DNA of 64,000 bases from Acetobacteraceae bacterium (GTDB lineage: Bacteria > Pseudomonadota > Alphaproteobacteria > Acetobacterales > Acetobacteraceae): positions 144,688 to 208,687 of the forward strand of contig JAMXLO010000088.1 in NCBI GenBank assembly GCA_024280945.1. Direction: 5' to 3'. Within the stretch, counting starts at the first letter, position 1. Each line of letters starts with the position of its first letter. A model generated the notes under the pieces. The model did not search any database. It saw nothing but the letters and a program-made list of their open reading frames with translations, and was not told the DNA's origin. The translations under genes were made by a program, and so were the position numbers. This document shows positions 46,186-56,014 of this stretch, in pieces.

Positions 46186-47874
46186 ATGTCCGCTTCCCAC
46201 GGCGCAGCCGACTTTCGCAACCGACCTCTGCTCGTCCTGGATGGCGATTCCTTTGCCCATCGTTCCTACCATGCGCTGCCGAAATCGATCAGGCGCGCCG
46301 GTCACAAGGCCGGGGGCGCCATTGTCGGGTTCGCCAATGTTCTGCTTCGCCTGTACGAAACCGAGCGTCCTCGCGCCGTGGTGGTCGGTTGGGACACGCT
46401 GACCGTACGCAACTTCCGGCAGAAGCTCTTTCCTCAGTATCAGAGCGGTCGTCACTTCGACGCGGAACTGCTCGAGCAGCTGGCAGTTCTGCCGGAGCTG
46501 GTCTCCGCCTGTGGGTTCGCCAATGCGAAGGCCCCCGGCTTCGAGGCCGACGATTTTCTCGCCGCGGCAGTCGCCGAGGAGGAGCGCGCTGGTGGCGCGG
46601 CTCTGGTCGCCAGCGGCGACCGTGACTCATTCCAGCTAGCCTCCGCTGCTACGACGATCCTCTATCCGGTGAAGGCCGGTGAACTGGCGCGGATCGGCCC
46701 CGAGGAAGTCTGTCAGCGCTATGGCGTGGCTCCGCGCCAAGTCCCCGATTTTATCGCATTGCGCGGCGATCCTTCCGATAAGATCCCCGGCGCTTCAGGC
46801 ATCGGTCCTAAGGGCGCCGCGGCACTGCTCGCGCGCTACGGAAGCTTGGAAGCCGCACTGGCGGACGGGCGCTGGGCATCGCAGGCCCAAGATCTGCGTC
46901 TGTACAAGCGTATCGCCACGATGGACCCGACGGCGCCGCTGCCATCGCTCGCCGATCAGGTGCCGACCTGGGACCAGGCGGCCAGGCTGGCGCGCGAGTG
47001 GCAACTGGATCGTCTCGCCCAGCGGTTCGATGAGCTGCACGCGGCGCCTCGCGCCAAGCCGGTCACGACCCCCCGTCGGCAACCTGTGGAGCAGGCCCTG
47101 AAGATCGCCACATTCAACGTCAACAACGTAAATCGTCGCTTGTCCAACCTCATGGGCTGGCTCGGCCGCGCACAACCGAACATCGTGTGCTTGCAGGAAC
47201 TGAGATGCACCGATGACGCATTTCCGGCCGCCGCGCTGAGTGACATCCGTTACCGCGCGGTGTGGCGTGGACAGCGGTCTTTCAACGGCGTGGCGACCCT
47301 GACCAATCTGGGCGATCCTGTGCTTACTCGCGATCGATTGCCTGGCGATCCTGGAGACCTGCAGTGCCGCTACATCGAGGCGGCCGTGCAAGGGTTCCTG
47401 ATCGCCTCGATTTATCTTCCTAACGGCAACCCCCAACCGGGACCGAAGTTTGCCTACAAGCTCGCCTGGTTCGAGCGCCTGCTGGCGCACGCCAAGAACC
47501 GCTACGCGGTCGAGGCGCCCGTGGTGTTGGCCGGCGACTTCAACGTCGTGCCAACGGATCGCGACATTTATCCAAGCAAGTCCTGGTCGAAGAATGCCTT
47601 GCTGCAGCCGGAGAGCCGTGCCGCCTTCCAGCGCCTGCTGGACCAGGGATGGGTGGATGCGGTACGGGCACGGCATCCCGATGCGCGGATGTACACCTTC
47701 TGGGACTACAAGCGGGACCGCTGGCAACGGGACGCTGGTCTGCGCATCGACTTCCTTCTGCTGAACCGGCCGGCTGCGGAGCGGTTGATCGACGCCGGCG
47801 TCGATCGGGACGTGCGTGGCGAGGAGGACGCCAGCGACCATGCGCCTGTCTGGGCGACGTTTCGTTCGGTGTGA
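46186..47874 (+). CDS. Fusion of FEN/PolA-type 5'-nuclease and exonuclease III (AP endonuclease)
   Basis: A 562-residue protein joining two DNA-repair nucleases. Residues about 12-290 are a 5'-3' exonuclease/flap endonuclease domain like the N-terminus of DNA polymerase I: acidic residues in VLDGDSFAHRSYHAL, GFEADDFLAAAVAEE, VASGDRDSFQLAS and ALRGDPSDKIPGASGIGPKG with its helix-hairpin-helix. Residues about 306-562 are a complete exonuclease III domain: ATFNVNN (Asn311), CLQELRC (Glu338), SIYLPNGN (Tyr410), LAGDFNVVPTDRD (Asp451, Asn453), LRIDFLLLN (Asp522) and SDHAPVW (Asp551, His552), all expected catalytic positions present. A Pro/Arg-rich linker joins them. One chain could incise abasic sites and remove the 5' flap. 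ATG 46186 lacks an obvious ribosome site. It converges on the RES toxin gene. Confidence 0.9.
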   Translation: MSASHGAADFRNRPLLVLDGDSFAHRSYHALPKSIRRAGHKAGGAIVGFANVLLRLYETERPRAVVVGWDTLTVRNFRQKLFPQYQSGRHFDAELLEQLAVLPELVSACGFANAKAPGFEADDFLAAAVAEEERAGGAALVASGDRDSFQLASAATTILYPVKAGELARIGPEEVCQRYGVAPRQVPDFIALRGDPSDKIPGASGIGPKGAAALLARYGSLEAALADGRWASQAQDLRLYKRIATMDPTAPLPSLADQVPTWDQAARLAREWQLDRLAQRFDELHAAPRAKPVTTPRRQPVEQALKIATFNVNNVNRRLSNLMGWLGRAQPNIVCLQELRCTDDAFPAAALSDIRYRAVWRGQRSFNGVATLTNLGDPVLTRDRLPGDPGDLQCRYIEAAVQGFLIASIYLPNGNPQPGPKFAYKLAWFERLLAHAKNRYAVEAPVVLAGDFNVVPTDRDIYPSKSWSKNALLQPESRAAFQRLLDQGWVDAVRARHPDARMYTFWDYKRDRWQRDAGLRIDFLLLNRPAAERLIDAGVDRDVRGEEDASDHAPVWATFRSV

Positions 47875-47888
47875 ATAGGAGCGAGAAG

Positions 47889-48590
47889 TCAAGCTTGGCA
47901 GATAGTCCGGATGAGCGGGTCCGGCTCGCCGGTCCAGTTCAGGCGCCAGATGCTGCCTTGCGCCACGGACTGCACGGCATGCGGCCAGAGAGCCACCAGG
48001 CAAGTGCCTCCGACATGCCGGACGGAAGGGTACACGATGCCGTTGTGGCCCAGCGCCATCGCCTCCGCCGCGAGTGCGTTACCCGCGGGGTAGCCGGTTG
48101 CCGGATCGGGATCGAGGCACGTTGGCGGCGGATCCTGGTCGCGCAGGTCGACGAACGCCCCAGCGAAGCTCGCCCAGATCTCCGCATAGTCCACCACCGC
48201 ACGATAATCCTGCACACGGCTTAGCTCTCGGCGCATGTGGTAGGACACTTCGGCCAGTGAGGTCTCGACCGAGAAGGCGGCGTACCAGGCCCCGCGTCCA
48301 GGTCCGTTGAACCGGTTCATCTCCCGTGGGCGGAAATAGGTGAATGCCGCGTTCACGAAGTTGGCGTGGGGCCGATGGCTCGGGTAACTCGTCGCTGCGA
48401 AGCGCTCTTCGTGCAGCCGGGCACTCGTCGCCCCCTCGATCTCGGCCAGATCGTCCAGCATCGGTCGTGAGACCAGACCGAGCAGCACCGGGTCGCGGAG
48501 GCGGGCCGTCGCCACCAGCCGTACCGCGCGTGGTACGGCGAGGATCGAAACCGGGAAGACCACGTCGGCCCTATAGCCCTCCGCGCAGTG
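47889..48590 (-). CDS. RES domain toxin (NAD-targeting family)
   Basis: A 233-residue RES-domain protein. The conserved core is NRFNGPGRGAWYAAFSVETS followed by LAEVSYHMRREL, with Arg, Tyr and Glu in the usual active-site places, and a late GYPAGNALAAEAMALGHNGI. RES toxins such as MbcT degrade or phosphorolyse NAD. ATG 48590 overlaps the end of the antitoxin gene by 20 bp, a normal arrangement for coupled toxin translation; alternative downstream starts exist. Convergent with the nuclease fusion, 14 bp apart. Confidence 0.88.
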   Translation of the reverse strand, partial: HCAEGYRADVVFPVSILAVPRAVRLVATARLRDPVLLGLVSRPMLDDLAEIEGATSARLHEERFAATSYPSHRPHANFVNAAFTYFRPREMNRFNGPGRGAWYAAFSVETSLAEVSYHMRRELSRVQDYRAVVDYAEIWASFAGAFVDLRDQDPPPTCLDPDPATGYPAGNALAAEAMALGHNGIVYPSVRHVGGTCLVALWPHAVQSVAQGSIWRLNWTGEPDPLIRTICQA

Positions 48591-49023
48591 CATCGATGTA
48601 GCGACGGATCTCCAGCATCGCCGGGATGCCGCCCTCATGCATCGCCTCGATCGGCGTCAGATTTAGGAATAAAGGCCCGCCGTTGCGCAGCCGCACCCAC
48701 CGGTCCGCCATGTCATCGACGAACAGCAGGTGCAGTCCCTTAAAGATGCCGACCATGGCCGAGACCCGCATCAATTGATCCTGCGACAGCGACTGCTTCC
48801 ACGTGTTGGCTCGGATGCGCTCCCACGTGCTGACTGAAACCCCAAGCAGGTCCGCCGCCTCCTGACTGCTCAGCTTCCAGCTGCGCGCAAGACCGCGGAG
48901 TGCCTCCAACGCGGCAGGCGTGAGCCGGGAACGATCCGCGGCGCTGACGAATGTCTGCGGCGCCGTCGGCGGCGTGGGAGCGCCTGATCCGATGCTGTCG
49001 GTGCTGATTGGGCCGCGAATCAT
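48571..49023 (-). CDS. Xre/MbcA/ParS-type antitoxin (DUF2384)
   Basis: A 150-residue antitoxin. The central helix-turn-helix is SSQEAADLLGVSVSTWERIR and the C-terminal toxin-binding domain is DUF2384-like, with FKGLHLLFVDDMADRWVRLR and IEAMHEGGIPAML. It neutralises the RES toxin and represses its own promoter. ATG 49023 follows AGGAG by 6 bp; an extended frame upstream has no family similarity. An 18-bp palindrome lies 31 bp upstream. Confidence 0.88.
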   Translation of the reverse strand: MIRGPISTDSIGSGAPTPPTAPQTFVSAADRSRLTPAALEALRGLARSWKLSSQEAADLLGVSVSTWERIRANTWKQSLSQDQLMRVSAMVGIFKGLHLLFVDDMADRWVRLRNGGPLFLNLTPIEAMHEGGIPAMLEIRRYIDALRGGL

Positions 49024-49053
49024 GGTTTCTCCTCGCATCGGAAATGCCCGCTC

Positions 49054-49071
49054 ACTTGCTGTATTGCAAGT
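49054..49071. promoter_or_regulatory. 18-bp palindrome, likely antitoxin operator
   Basis: ACTTGC and GCAAGT form a perfect inverted repeat around TGTATT, 31 bp upstream of the antitoxin start, where the promoter should be. Xre-RES antitoxins bind such sites to autorepress. Confidence 0.5.
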
Positions 49072-49150
49072 CATCAATTGAGGCAGGACCAAGATTTGCG
49101 TCTCGTCTCGCTGCACCGGATGATCCGTGCCTCTGCTTGTGGGAGGCAAC

Positions 49151-49894
49151 ATGAGGCTCAAGGACAAGGTCGCGATCATCACTGGCGCCGGTCATGGGAT
49201 GGGCGAAGCCGAGGCCAGACTGTTCGCGGAGGAGGGCGCCAAGGTTGTGGTGGCAGACGTGCTTGCGAAGGAGGGCGAGGCTGTCGCCGCCGACATCTCT
49301 GCGGGTCAACGCGTGGCGCGCTTCGTCCAGACGGATGTGACCTCGGAGACCGATTGGCAGCGGCTGATCGCCGCGACCGTCGGAGCGTATGGCAGGCTCG
49401 ACATTCTGGTGAACAACGCTGGGATCAGTGGCAGCTCGGTCGGCGACGCGGATCAGCTCGAAGGCTGGCAGCGACTGCTGGCGGTCAATGCCACCAGCGT
49501 ATTTCTTGGCACCAAGCTCGCTGCACGAGAGATGGCGAAGACGGGCGGCGGATCGATCGTCAATATCTCGTCGATCATGGGTATCGTCGCCAGCGACGAG
49601 AGCCACCCCGGCTACGCGGCGTCCAAGGCGGCGGTGCGCAACTATACCAAGGCTGCGGCCTGCCGGTACGGCCCACAGGGCGTTCGGGTCAACTCGGTGC
49701 ACCCCGGCTATATGCCGCCGATGCTGAACGCGACGAATGCAGCCGGACGGGACGCCAAGATCGCGGATACGCCGTTGCGCCGGTTGGGCAAGCCCATCGA
49801 GGTAGCCTATGGCGTCTTGTTCCTCGCCTCGGACGAGGCCTCGTTCGTCACCGGCGCCGAACTGGTGATCGATGGCGGCTATATTGCTCACTGA
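49151..49894 (+). CDS. SDR family oxidoreductase
   Basis: A 247-residue classical SDR: MRLKDKVAIITGAGHGMGEA for cofactor binding, NNAGISGSS, Ser in SIVNISSIMGIVA and YAASKAAVRNYTKAAACRYG with the YxxxK pair, ending ELVIDGGYIAH. GGGAGG stands 4 bp before the ATG. Divergent from the Xre antitoxin; followed by the GMC oxidoreductase pair (56 bp). Substrate unknown, perhaps an alcohol handled by the same locus. Confidence 0.92.
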   Translation: MRLKDKVAIITGAGHGMGEAEARLFAEEGAKVVVADVLAKEGEAVAADISAGQRVARFVQTDVTSETDWQRLIAATVGAYGRLDILVNNAGISGSSVGDADQLEGWQRLLAVNATSVFLGTKLAAREMAKTGGGSIVNISSIMGIVASDESHPGYAASKAAVRNYTKAAACRYGPQGVRVNSVHPGYMPPMLNATNAAGRDAKIADTPLRRLGKPIEVAYGVLFLASDEASFVTGAELVIDGGYIAH

Positions 49895-49950
49895 TCGACG
49901 ATAGGCGCGCAACCTGCGCTGTTGCGAAACCGTGTCATATGAGGCTGCTC

Positions 49951-50409
49951 ATGTCCGAAGCTGCGCTCTCTTCTGCGGAAAGCCAAAGTCTGCACCGCAT
50001 CGCGGGCATGATGATCCCCGCCAGCGCGGAGTACGACATCCCAGGCGCCGATGATCGGCTCATTTTCGCCGACATCGTCGGTTCGTTCGGCCGCGACTTA
50101 GGCGACGTGCGCACTGCCCTCGCAGCGCTGTCAACGCTCGCCGGCGGCAGCTTCGCGGATCTCGATGAAGCGCGGGCTGCATCGCTGCTGGAGCAATTCC
50201 TTGCTTCAGGGAGCACGTCAACTTCGGTGCTCGGGCGGGTCATCCTGCAATGCTACTACCGGGATGACCGTGTGCTGCGATCGTTGGGATTGGAGTCGCG
50301 GCCGCCTTTTCCAAAAGGTCACACGCTAGAGCAGGGCGATTGGTCGCTGCTGGACGCCGTGCGTGCACGCCCGAAGCTTTGGCGCGACGACCGTAAGGTG
50401 CTGCGATGA
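49951..50409 (+). CDS. Small subunit associated with GMC oxidoreductase (gluconate 2-dehydrogenase subunit 3-like)
   Basis: A 152-residue protein with helical pattern (AGMMIPASAEYDIPGADDRL, VILQCYYRDDRVLRSLGLES, PFPKGHTLEQGDW). Small proteins of this type pair with GMC dehydrogenases as subunit 3. It overlaps the GMC gene by 4 bp (ATGA), so they form a unit. No signal peptide is visible. Family assignment rests mainly on context and pattern, moderate confidence. Confidence 0.65.
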   Translation: MSEAALSSAESQSLHRIAGMMIPASAEYDIPGADDRLIFADIVGSFGRDLGDVRTALAALSTLAGGSFADLDEARAASLLEQFLASGSTSTSVLGRVILQCYYRDDRVLRSLGLESRPPFPKGHTLEQGDWSLLDAVRARPKLWRDDRKVLR

Positions 50410-52010
50410 GCCGCAATGGCATGGTTGACGTGCTGATCATCGGCTCCGGAGCGTCCGGTGCCGCTGTCGCGTGGAGCCTGGCGGAGACCAGGATGCGCAT
50501 CCTCTGCCTCGAGCAGGGCGACTGGATGAAGCACGCTGACTTTCCCAGCAATGGGCACGACTGGGAAGCGCGCCGCTATGGTGATTTCGACATCAGTCCG
50601 AACCGACGCGCACGCGCCACCGACTACCCGATCAACGATGACGCCTCGCCGATGAAGATTGCCAATTTCAATGGCGTTGGCGGCGGTACCATCTTCTACA
50701 CGGCGCATTTCCCTCGCATGCATCCATCGGATTTCCGGGTGCGTTCACTCGATGGCGTCGCTGACGATTGGCCGGTCGATTACTGGACATTGGAGCCGTT
50801 CTTCGCGGAAAACGATCGCATGATGGGCGTATCCGGCCTTGCCGGCGATCCCGGCGTTCCGTCACGCAATCCACCGATGCCACCCATCCCGTTGGGTAAG
50901 ACCGGTATGATTTACGCTCGGGCGATGAACAGGCTGGGCTGGCATTGGTGGCCCTCCGACACCACTGTGGCGACGACCGAGTACGATGGGCGCGCGGCGT
51001 GCATCAACGTGGGACACTGCACACCTGGCTGCGCGCAGGGTGCCAAGGCCAGCACTGACATTACCTACTGGCCGCGTGCGTTACGCGCCGGCGTCGAACT
51101 GCGCACCCGCTGTCGGGTACGCGAAATCACCACCAATGAACACGGCATGGCGTCGGGCGCCGTGTACTACGACGCCGACGGCATGGAACGCTTCCAGCCA
51201 GCAGAGGTGGTCATCCTGGCCTGCAATGGCATCGGCACCCCGCGTCTTCTGCTCAACTCGGCATCTGCTCGCTTTCCCAACGGCCTGGCAAATTCCAGCG
51301 GATTGGTTGGCAGGAACCTGATGCTGCATCCCTGGCCGCAGGTCACCGGCTACGTCGAGGACAAGGTGGATGGCAGTCGCGGTCCGATGACCTGCATGTG
51401 GAGCAAGGAGTTTTACGAGACCGACCCGTCACGCGGCTTTGTGCGCGGCTACACGCTGCAATTTGCCCGCGGCACCGGGCCCGTGAACGAGGCGGTGACC
51501 AGTGTTGCAGCCGGACGCCTCCCCTGGGGCATGGATCATCACCGCGTCTACCGGCAATTGCTCGATCACCGGCTGCAAATCGGAATCGCCTGTGAAGACC
51601 TGCCCGAGGAGCACAACGGGGTAACACTCGATCCGGTGTTGAAGGATGACCACGGCATCCCCGCTCCACGGATCGACTACACGATCAGCGAGAACACCAG
51701 GCGTATGATGGAACACGGGATCGCGCGCGCCGAGCAGATTCTGACCGAGGCCGGCGCCAGCAATCTCTATGCCTCCCGCACGGTGCTGAACAGTCCAGGA
51801 CATCTGCTTGGTACCGCGCGGATGGGCAATGACCCGGAACGGTCCGTCGTCAATGCGTGGGGCCGCTGCCACGACGTGAAAAACTTGTTCATCGTTGACG
51901 GCAGCATCTGGGTCACGTCAGGCGGCGTGAATCCGACCTCTACGATCCAGGCGCTGGCGCTGTACGTCGCCGACAGCATGAAGCAGCGCCTGGCAACATT
52001 GTTCGATTGA
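50406..52010 (+). CDS. GMC family oxidoreductase
   Basis: A 534-residue FAD-dependent GMC enzyme. FAD motif DVLIIGSGASGAAVAWSLAE at the start; NFNGVGGGTIFYTAHFPRM; GHCTPGCAQGAKASTD, with Cys residues as in gluconate-dehydrogenase-type members; and a late HLLGTARMGNDPERS followed by LFIVDGSIWVTSGGVNP, with the catalytic His-Asn pair expected there. Oxidises primary or secondary alcohols and sugars, donating to quinone or an associated carrier. Convergent with cyo, 12 bp apart: electrons could reach CyoABCD, but that is inference. Confidence 0.9.
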   Translation: MSRNGMVDVLIIGSGASGAAVAWSLAETRMRILCLEQGDWMKHADFPSNGHDWEARRYGDFDISPNRRARATDYPINDDASPMKIANFNGVGGGTIFYTAHFPRMHPSDFRVRSLDGVADDWPVDYWTLEPFFAENDRMMGVSGLAGDPGVPSRNPPMPPIPLGKTGMIYARAMNRLGWHWWPSDTTVATTEYDGRAACINVGHCTPGCAQGAKASTDITYWPRALRAGVELRTRCRVREITTNEHGMASGAVYYDADGMERFQPAEVVILACNGIGTPRLLLNSASARFPNGLANSSGLVGRNLMLHPWPQVTGYVEDKVDGSRGPMTCMWSKEFYETDPSRGFVRGYTLQFARGTGPVNEAVTSVAAGRLPWGMDHHRVYRQLLDHRLQIGIACEDLPEEHNGVTLDPVLKDDHGIPAPRIDYTISENTRRMMEHGIARAEQILTEAGASNLYASRTVLNSPGHLLGTARMGNDPERSVVNAWGRCHDVKNLFIVDGSIWVTSGGVNPTSTIQALALYVADSMKQRLATLFD

Positions 52011-52022
52011 TCGGTCCGTCGC

Positions 52023-52424
52023 TCAACGCTGCATCTGCATCATCTGGTCCATCGGCACCATGTTCTGGTTCAGGTGGTCCATGATCCACAGCGAGCCAGC
52101 GACGACCAGAACGACGATCAGAATACCGAAGGCCAGCGCCAGGATATTGTTGGTGTTGTCCGGTGCGGTGGTGATGTGCAGGAAGAACGCCAGATGAATG
52201 CCGATCTGGGCGATCGCGAGCACGGCGAGGGCAATCGGAATGCTGGGTGCCCAGATCAGGTTGGTACCGGCCACGTAGAACGAAGCGATCGTGAGCAGGG
52301 TGGCGAACACCAAGCCAAGCAGATAACCCCCGATCTTCTCCCGGACAGTCTCCTCGGGCGCGTCGATTACGCCAGGCGCGACATCTGAACCGTTTGGTTC
52401 GAGGTCTTCTCTTCGCCCGCTCAT
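52023..52424 (-). CDS. cyoD: Cytochrome o ubiquinol oxidase subunit IV
   Basis: A 133-residue CyoD with three membrane segments (VFATLLTIASFYVAGTN, IPIALAVLAIAQIGIHLAFF, ALAFGILIVVLVVAGSLW) and a Met-rich C-terminus. Longer than E. coli CyoD (109) by a charged N-terminal tail. ATG 52424 overlaps cyoC by 4 bp and follows GGAGGAGG. Aids CuB insertion/assembly of the oxidase. Confidence 0.93.
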   Translation of the reverse strand: MSGRREDLEPNGSDVAPGVIDAPEETVREKIGGYLLGLVFATLLTIASFYVAGTNLIWAPSIPIALAVLAIAQIGIHLAFFLHITTAPDNTNNILALAFGILIVVLVVAGSLWIMDHLNQNMVPMDQMMQMQR

Positions 52425-53119
52425 CGGCCTCCTCCGATCAGATAGACGATGGTGAACAGGGCCACCCAGATGATGTCCAACGTGTGCCAGAACAGGTTGA
52501 AGCACAGCAGCCGGCGTTGGATGTTGGGCCGAAAGCCTTTGACAAAGACCTGCGCCATCATCGTTCCGAGCCACAGCAGCCCTGCGGTGACGTGGCAGCC
52601 GTGCAGGCCGACGACCGCGAAGAAAGACGACAGAAAAGCGCTTGTCTGTGGGCCAGCGCCGCTGCGGATCATGTTCGTGAATTCATATGCCTCCAATGCG
52701 AGGAAGCATGTACCGAGAACGCCAGTGACCAGGAGCGAGACCTGCGTCCAGAGCTGATTGCGTACACTGCTCGCGACGGCAGACATGCCACAGGTGAAGC
52801 TGGAGGCGAGCAAGAAGGCTGTTTCGAGCGCGACTCGCGATGGATCGAACAGGTCACGTCCCGACGGGCCACCTGCCGTTGCCGTCTGCAGCACAGCATG
52901 CGCCGCGAAGAAGGCCGAGAACATGACGATGTCGCTGAGCAGGAAGATCCAAAATCCAAATCCAACGATGACACGCTTGGACGCCGGTCCTCCTGCGCCA
53001 CGGCCTGTCGCATCTTGTCCCCTGCCGCCGTAGCCGGCGGCGCCATAGCCGCGTCCGAGCCGATACGGATCGATGTCGCGGCGGTGGCGCTGCGGCACGG
53101 CTTCGCTGCTGGTACTCAT
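52421..53119 (-). CDS. cyoC: Cytochrome o ubiquinol oxidase subunit III
   Basis: A 232-residue CyoC, five membrane segments, opening with a Gly/Arg-rich tail of about 45 residues longer than in E. coli, then [20 protein letters not shown]. It has [10 protein letters not shown] and [20 protein letters not shown], typical for subunit III. Overlaps cyoB by 4 bp and cyoD by 4 bp. Structural subunit of the terminal oxidase. Confidence 0.95.
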   Translation of the reverse strand: MSTSSEAVPQRHRRDIDPYRLGRGYGAAGYGGRGQDATGRGAGGPASKRVIVGFGFWIFLLSDIVMFSAFFAAHAVLQTATAGGPSGRDLFDPSRVALETAFLLASSFTCGMSAVASSVRNQLWTQVSLLVTGVLGTCFLALEAYEFTNMIRSGAGPQTSAFLSSFFAVVGLHGCHVTAGLLWLGTMMAQVFVKGFRPNIQRRLLCFNLFWHTLDIIWVALFTIVYLIGGGR

Positions 53120-55128
53120 GCTGGTTCTTCGGCCCGTGCATGCGCGTCAAGCCAAGCCTGCCGCGCGCCTCGGCGCTCGCGATCGAGGCGCGCGACCTCG
53201 GCCGCCGGAATGACGTATTCGTCCACGTCACGCCAGGCAAACCAGACAAAGACGACGTAGGCGGCGACGAGGCCAAGCACCACCATCCACCAAATATGCC
53301 AGATTGCCGCGAAACCGGTGATGGTAGCGAAGAAGGCGGTGATCACCCCCGTCGGGCTGTTGCGTGGCATTTCTATGTCTTCGTATTGCGGTTCGGGGGT
53401 CAGATGCGCGCTTTCGATGGCGCGCCGTTTGATCTCCCAGTACGGCTCCTCGCCATGCACATTGGGCAGTACGGCGAAGTTGAACGACGGTGGTGGCGAC
53501 GACGTCGCCCATTCCAACGAGCGTCCGTTCCACGGGTCCCCGATCACGTCCCTTAGCTCGTCGCGATGGCGAATGCTTACGACGAGTTGCACAACCTGGC
53601 AGATTCCGCCGGCGAGCAGGATCAGCACGCCGACGGCAGCCACCAACATCCAGGGGCGCCAGGCGGCCACGTCGTAATGCTGCATGCGCCGGGTCATGCC
53701 TTGCAGGCCCGCCGCATAGAGCGGGATGAAGGTGACGTAAAAGCCGATCAGACCCAACCAAAAAGCGGCCTTGCCCCAAGCTTCATCGAGTTGAAAGCCG
53801 AAAGCTTTGGGGAACCAGTAGGTGAGGGCAGCGAAGCCAGCAAACAGAACGCCGCCGATGATCACGTTATGGAAGTGTGCAACCAGAAACAGGCTGTTGT
53901 GTAACATGAAATCGGCGGGCGGTACCGCCAACAATACGCCCGTCATGCCACCGATGATGAAAGTGACAATGAAGCCCATGGCCCATAGCATCGGTGTGGC
54001 AAAGCGAATGCGGCCGCCGTACATCGTAAAGATCCAGTTGTACACCTTCACTCCGGTGCCAACTGCGATGACGCTGGTCGCAATGCCGAATGTGGCGTTG
54101 ACATTGGCCCCGGCTCCCATGGTGAAAAAATGGTGCAGCCACACTGTGAAGGACACCACGCAGATGAACAGTGTCGCCATCACCATCGAGCGGTAACCGA
54201 ACAGGGGCTTGCCAGAGAACGTCGAGAATATTTCGGAGAACACCCCGAATGCCGGTAGAACAAGGATATAGACTTCCGGATGCCCCCAGACCCAGATGAG
54301 GTTGACGAACATCATCATGTTGCCGCCAGCCGTGTTGGTGAAGAAATGGAAGCCGAGATAGCGGTCCAGCAGCAGCATTCCCAGCGTGGCGGTGAGTACC
54401 GGGAATGCCGCGACGATCAGCAGGCTGGAGGCAAGTGCCGTCCAGCAGAACATCGGCATCCTGAAATAGCTCATACCGGGCGCCCGTATCTTCAGGATCG
54501 TCGTGACGAAGTTGACGCCAGTCAGCAGGGTGCCGACGCCCGAGATCTGTAACGACCATAAATAATAGTCGACGCCCACGCCGGGCAGGTATTGCGTCTC
54601 CGACAGCGGAGGATAGGGCAGCCAACCCGTCCGCGCGAATTCGCCGACCACCAGCGAGATGTTGACCAGCAAGGCCCCCGTCGCGGTGAGCCAGAAGCTG
54701 GTGGAATTCAAAGTAGGAAACGCGACATCGCGCACGCCGAGTTGCAGCGGCACCACAAAATTCATCAGGCCGATGACCAAGGGCATCGCGGCAAAGAAGA
54801 TCATGATTGTGCCGTGGGCACTGAAGATCTGGTTGTAGTGCTCAGGTGGAAGATAACCAGGAGCGTTAAATGCGATCGCCTGCTGTGACCGCATCATGAG
54901 TGCGTCGATGAAGCCGCGCAGCAGCATGACCACTCCGAGCAGGATGTACATCACCCCGATCCGCTTGTGGTCTACGCTGGTGATCCATTCGCGCCAAAGA
55001 TACGGCAGGTAGCCGCGCACGATCACCCATGCGATGACGGCGAGCAGGACGAGCAGCACCACGCCGCCGGCAACAAGTGGTATTGGCTGGCTCCACGGGA
55101 TCGCGTCCCATGTCAGCTTCCCAAGCAT
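53116..55128 (-). CDS. cyoB: Cytochrome o ubiquinol oxidase subunit I
   Basis: A 670-residue haem-copper oxidase subunit. Haem and CuB ligands: [31 protein letters not shown] (His-Tyr pair), [13 protein letters not shown] and [13 protein letters not shown]. Its length and C-terminal extension fit CyoB of quinol oxidases. It reduces oxygen and pumps protons in the inner membrane. Overlaps cyoC by 4 bp; 1 bp gap to cyoA. Confidence 0.96.
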   Translation of the reverse strand: MLGKLTWDAIPWSQPIPLVAGGVVLLVLLAVIAWVIVRGYLPYLWREWITSVDHKRIGVMYILLGVVMLLRGFIDALMMRSQQAIAFNAPGYLPPEHYNQIFSAHGTIMIFFAAMPLVIGLMNFVVPLQLGVRDVAFPTLNSTSFWLTATGALLVNISLVVGEFARTGWLPYPPLSETQYLPGVGVDYYLWSLQISGVGTLLTGVNFVTTILKIRAPGMSYFRMPMFCWTALASSLLIVAAFPVLTATLGMLLLDRYLGFHFFTNTAGGNMMMFVNLIWVWGHPEVYILVLPAFGVFSEIFSTFSGKPLFGYRSMVMATLFICVVSFTVWLHHFFTMGAGANVNATFGIATSVIAVGTGVKVYNWIFTMYGGRIRFATPMLWAMGFIVTFIIGGMTGVLLAVPPADFMLHNSLFLVAHFHNVIIGGVLFAGFAALTYWFPKAFGFQLDEAWGKAAFWLGLIGFYVTFIPLYAAGLQGMTRRMQHYDVAAWRPWMLVAAVGVLILLAGGICQVVQLVVSIRHRDELRDVIGDPWNGRSLEWATSSPPPSFNFAVLPNVHGEEPYWEIKRRAIESAHLTPEPQYEDIEMPRNSPTGVITAFFATITGFAAIWHIWWMVVLGLVAAYVVFVWFAWRDVDEYVIPAAEVARLDRERRGARQAWLDAHARAEEPA

Positions 55129-55129
55129 C

Positions 55130-56014
55130 TCAGCGCTCCGCTTTTTCGGCGCGCTGCGTGCCCGGTCCCGGTTGCGGCGGGATATGCCGGGTCACGACAG
55201 CATCGAACAGCGCCGGATCGATCTGGCGATAGGTGAATGGTTGTGCGGTATCCTGCTTGGACAGCTCAGCATAACCGGCGCGATCCAATACCGGCCCCGA
55301 CCGCCGAACGCCTGCAACCCAGTCCGCGAATTCATTTTGAGGGACAGCGTGAACGGTGAATCCCATGTCCGGAAAGCCATCGCCGCTGAATTGTGCTGAC
55401 AGGCCCTTGTAGTCGCCGGCACGGTCGGCTTGCAGGTGCAACTGTGTCACCATGCCATTCATCGTGTAGATCATGCTGCCGAGCTGCGGCACGAAGAATG
55501 CGTTCATCACGCTCGCAGAGGTCAGGTTGAAGTGGATCGGCATGCCCACGGGAACAAAGAGTTGGTTTACGCTGGCGACGCCCTGGTCAGGGTAGATGAA
55601 CAGCCACTTCCAATCGAGCGATACGACCTGTACCTCAAGAGGCTTGTTCTGCGAGACGATCGGCCGTGCCGGATCGAGATCGTGCGAACCGATGTAGATG
55701 ACGCCACCCAGGAAGCAGATGACCAGGACGGGGATAGACCAGACGATCAGTTCTATCCGCCCCGAGTAAGCCCAATGTGGCTGGTACTGTGCCCTGGTAT
55801 TCGATTCGCGGAACCACCACGCGAACACCAGCGCGGCAATGATCGTTGGAATGACGATCGCCGCCATGATCTCCAAGGCATTGAACAGGATCAGCCTGTT
55901 TGCTGCGCCGATCGGGCCATGCGGCTCCAATATGCCGCCTGAGCACCCGGCCAATAATGCCGGCAGTACGGCGAGGGCAATCCCAAGTAACCAGTCGCGC
56001 ACATTGCGTTGCAT
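55130..56014 (-). CDS. cyoA: Cytochrome o ubiquinol oxidase subunit II
   Basis: A 294-residue lipoprotein: signal LPALLAGC with lipobox Cys, two membrane segments and a periplasmic cupredoxin-like domain ([20 protein letters not shown], then [17 protein letters not shown]). The CuA Cys ligands of cytochrome c oxidases are absent, as expected for quinol oxidases. First gene of cyoABCD; cyoE is not present. Start ATG 56014 is used; a GTG 15 bp upstream is possible and neither has a strong ribosome site. Confidence 0.95.
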   Translation of the reverse strand: MQRNVRDWLLGIALAVLPALLAGCSGGILEPHGPIGAANRLILFNALEIMAAIVIPTIIAALVFAWWFRESNTRAQYQPHWAYSGRIELIVWSIPVLVICFLGGVIYIGSHDLDPARPIVSQNKPLEVQVVSLDWKWLFIYPDQGVASVNQLFVPVGMPIHFNLTSASVMNAFFVPQLGSMIYTMNGMVTQLHLQADRAGDYKGLSAQFSGDGFPDMGFTVHAVPQNEFADWVAGVRRSGPVLDRAGYAELSKQDTAQPFTYRQIDPALFDAVVTRHIPPQPGPGTQRAEKAER

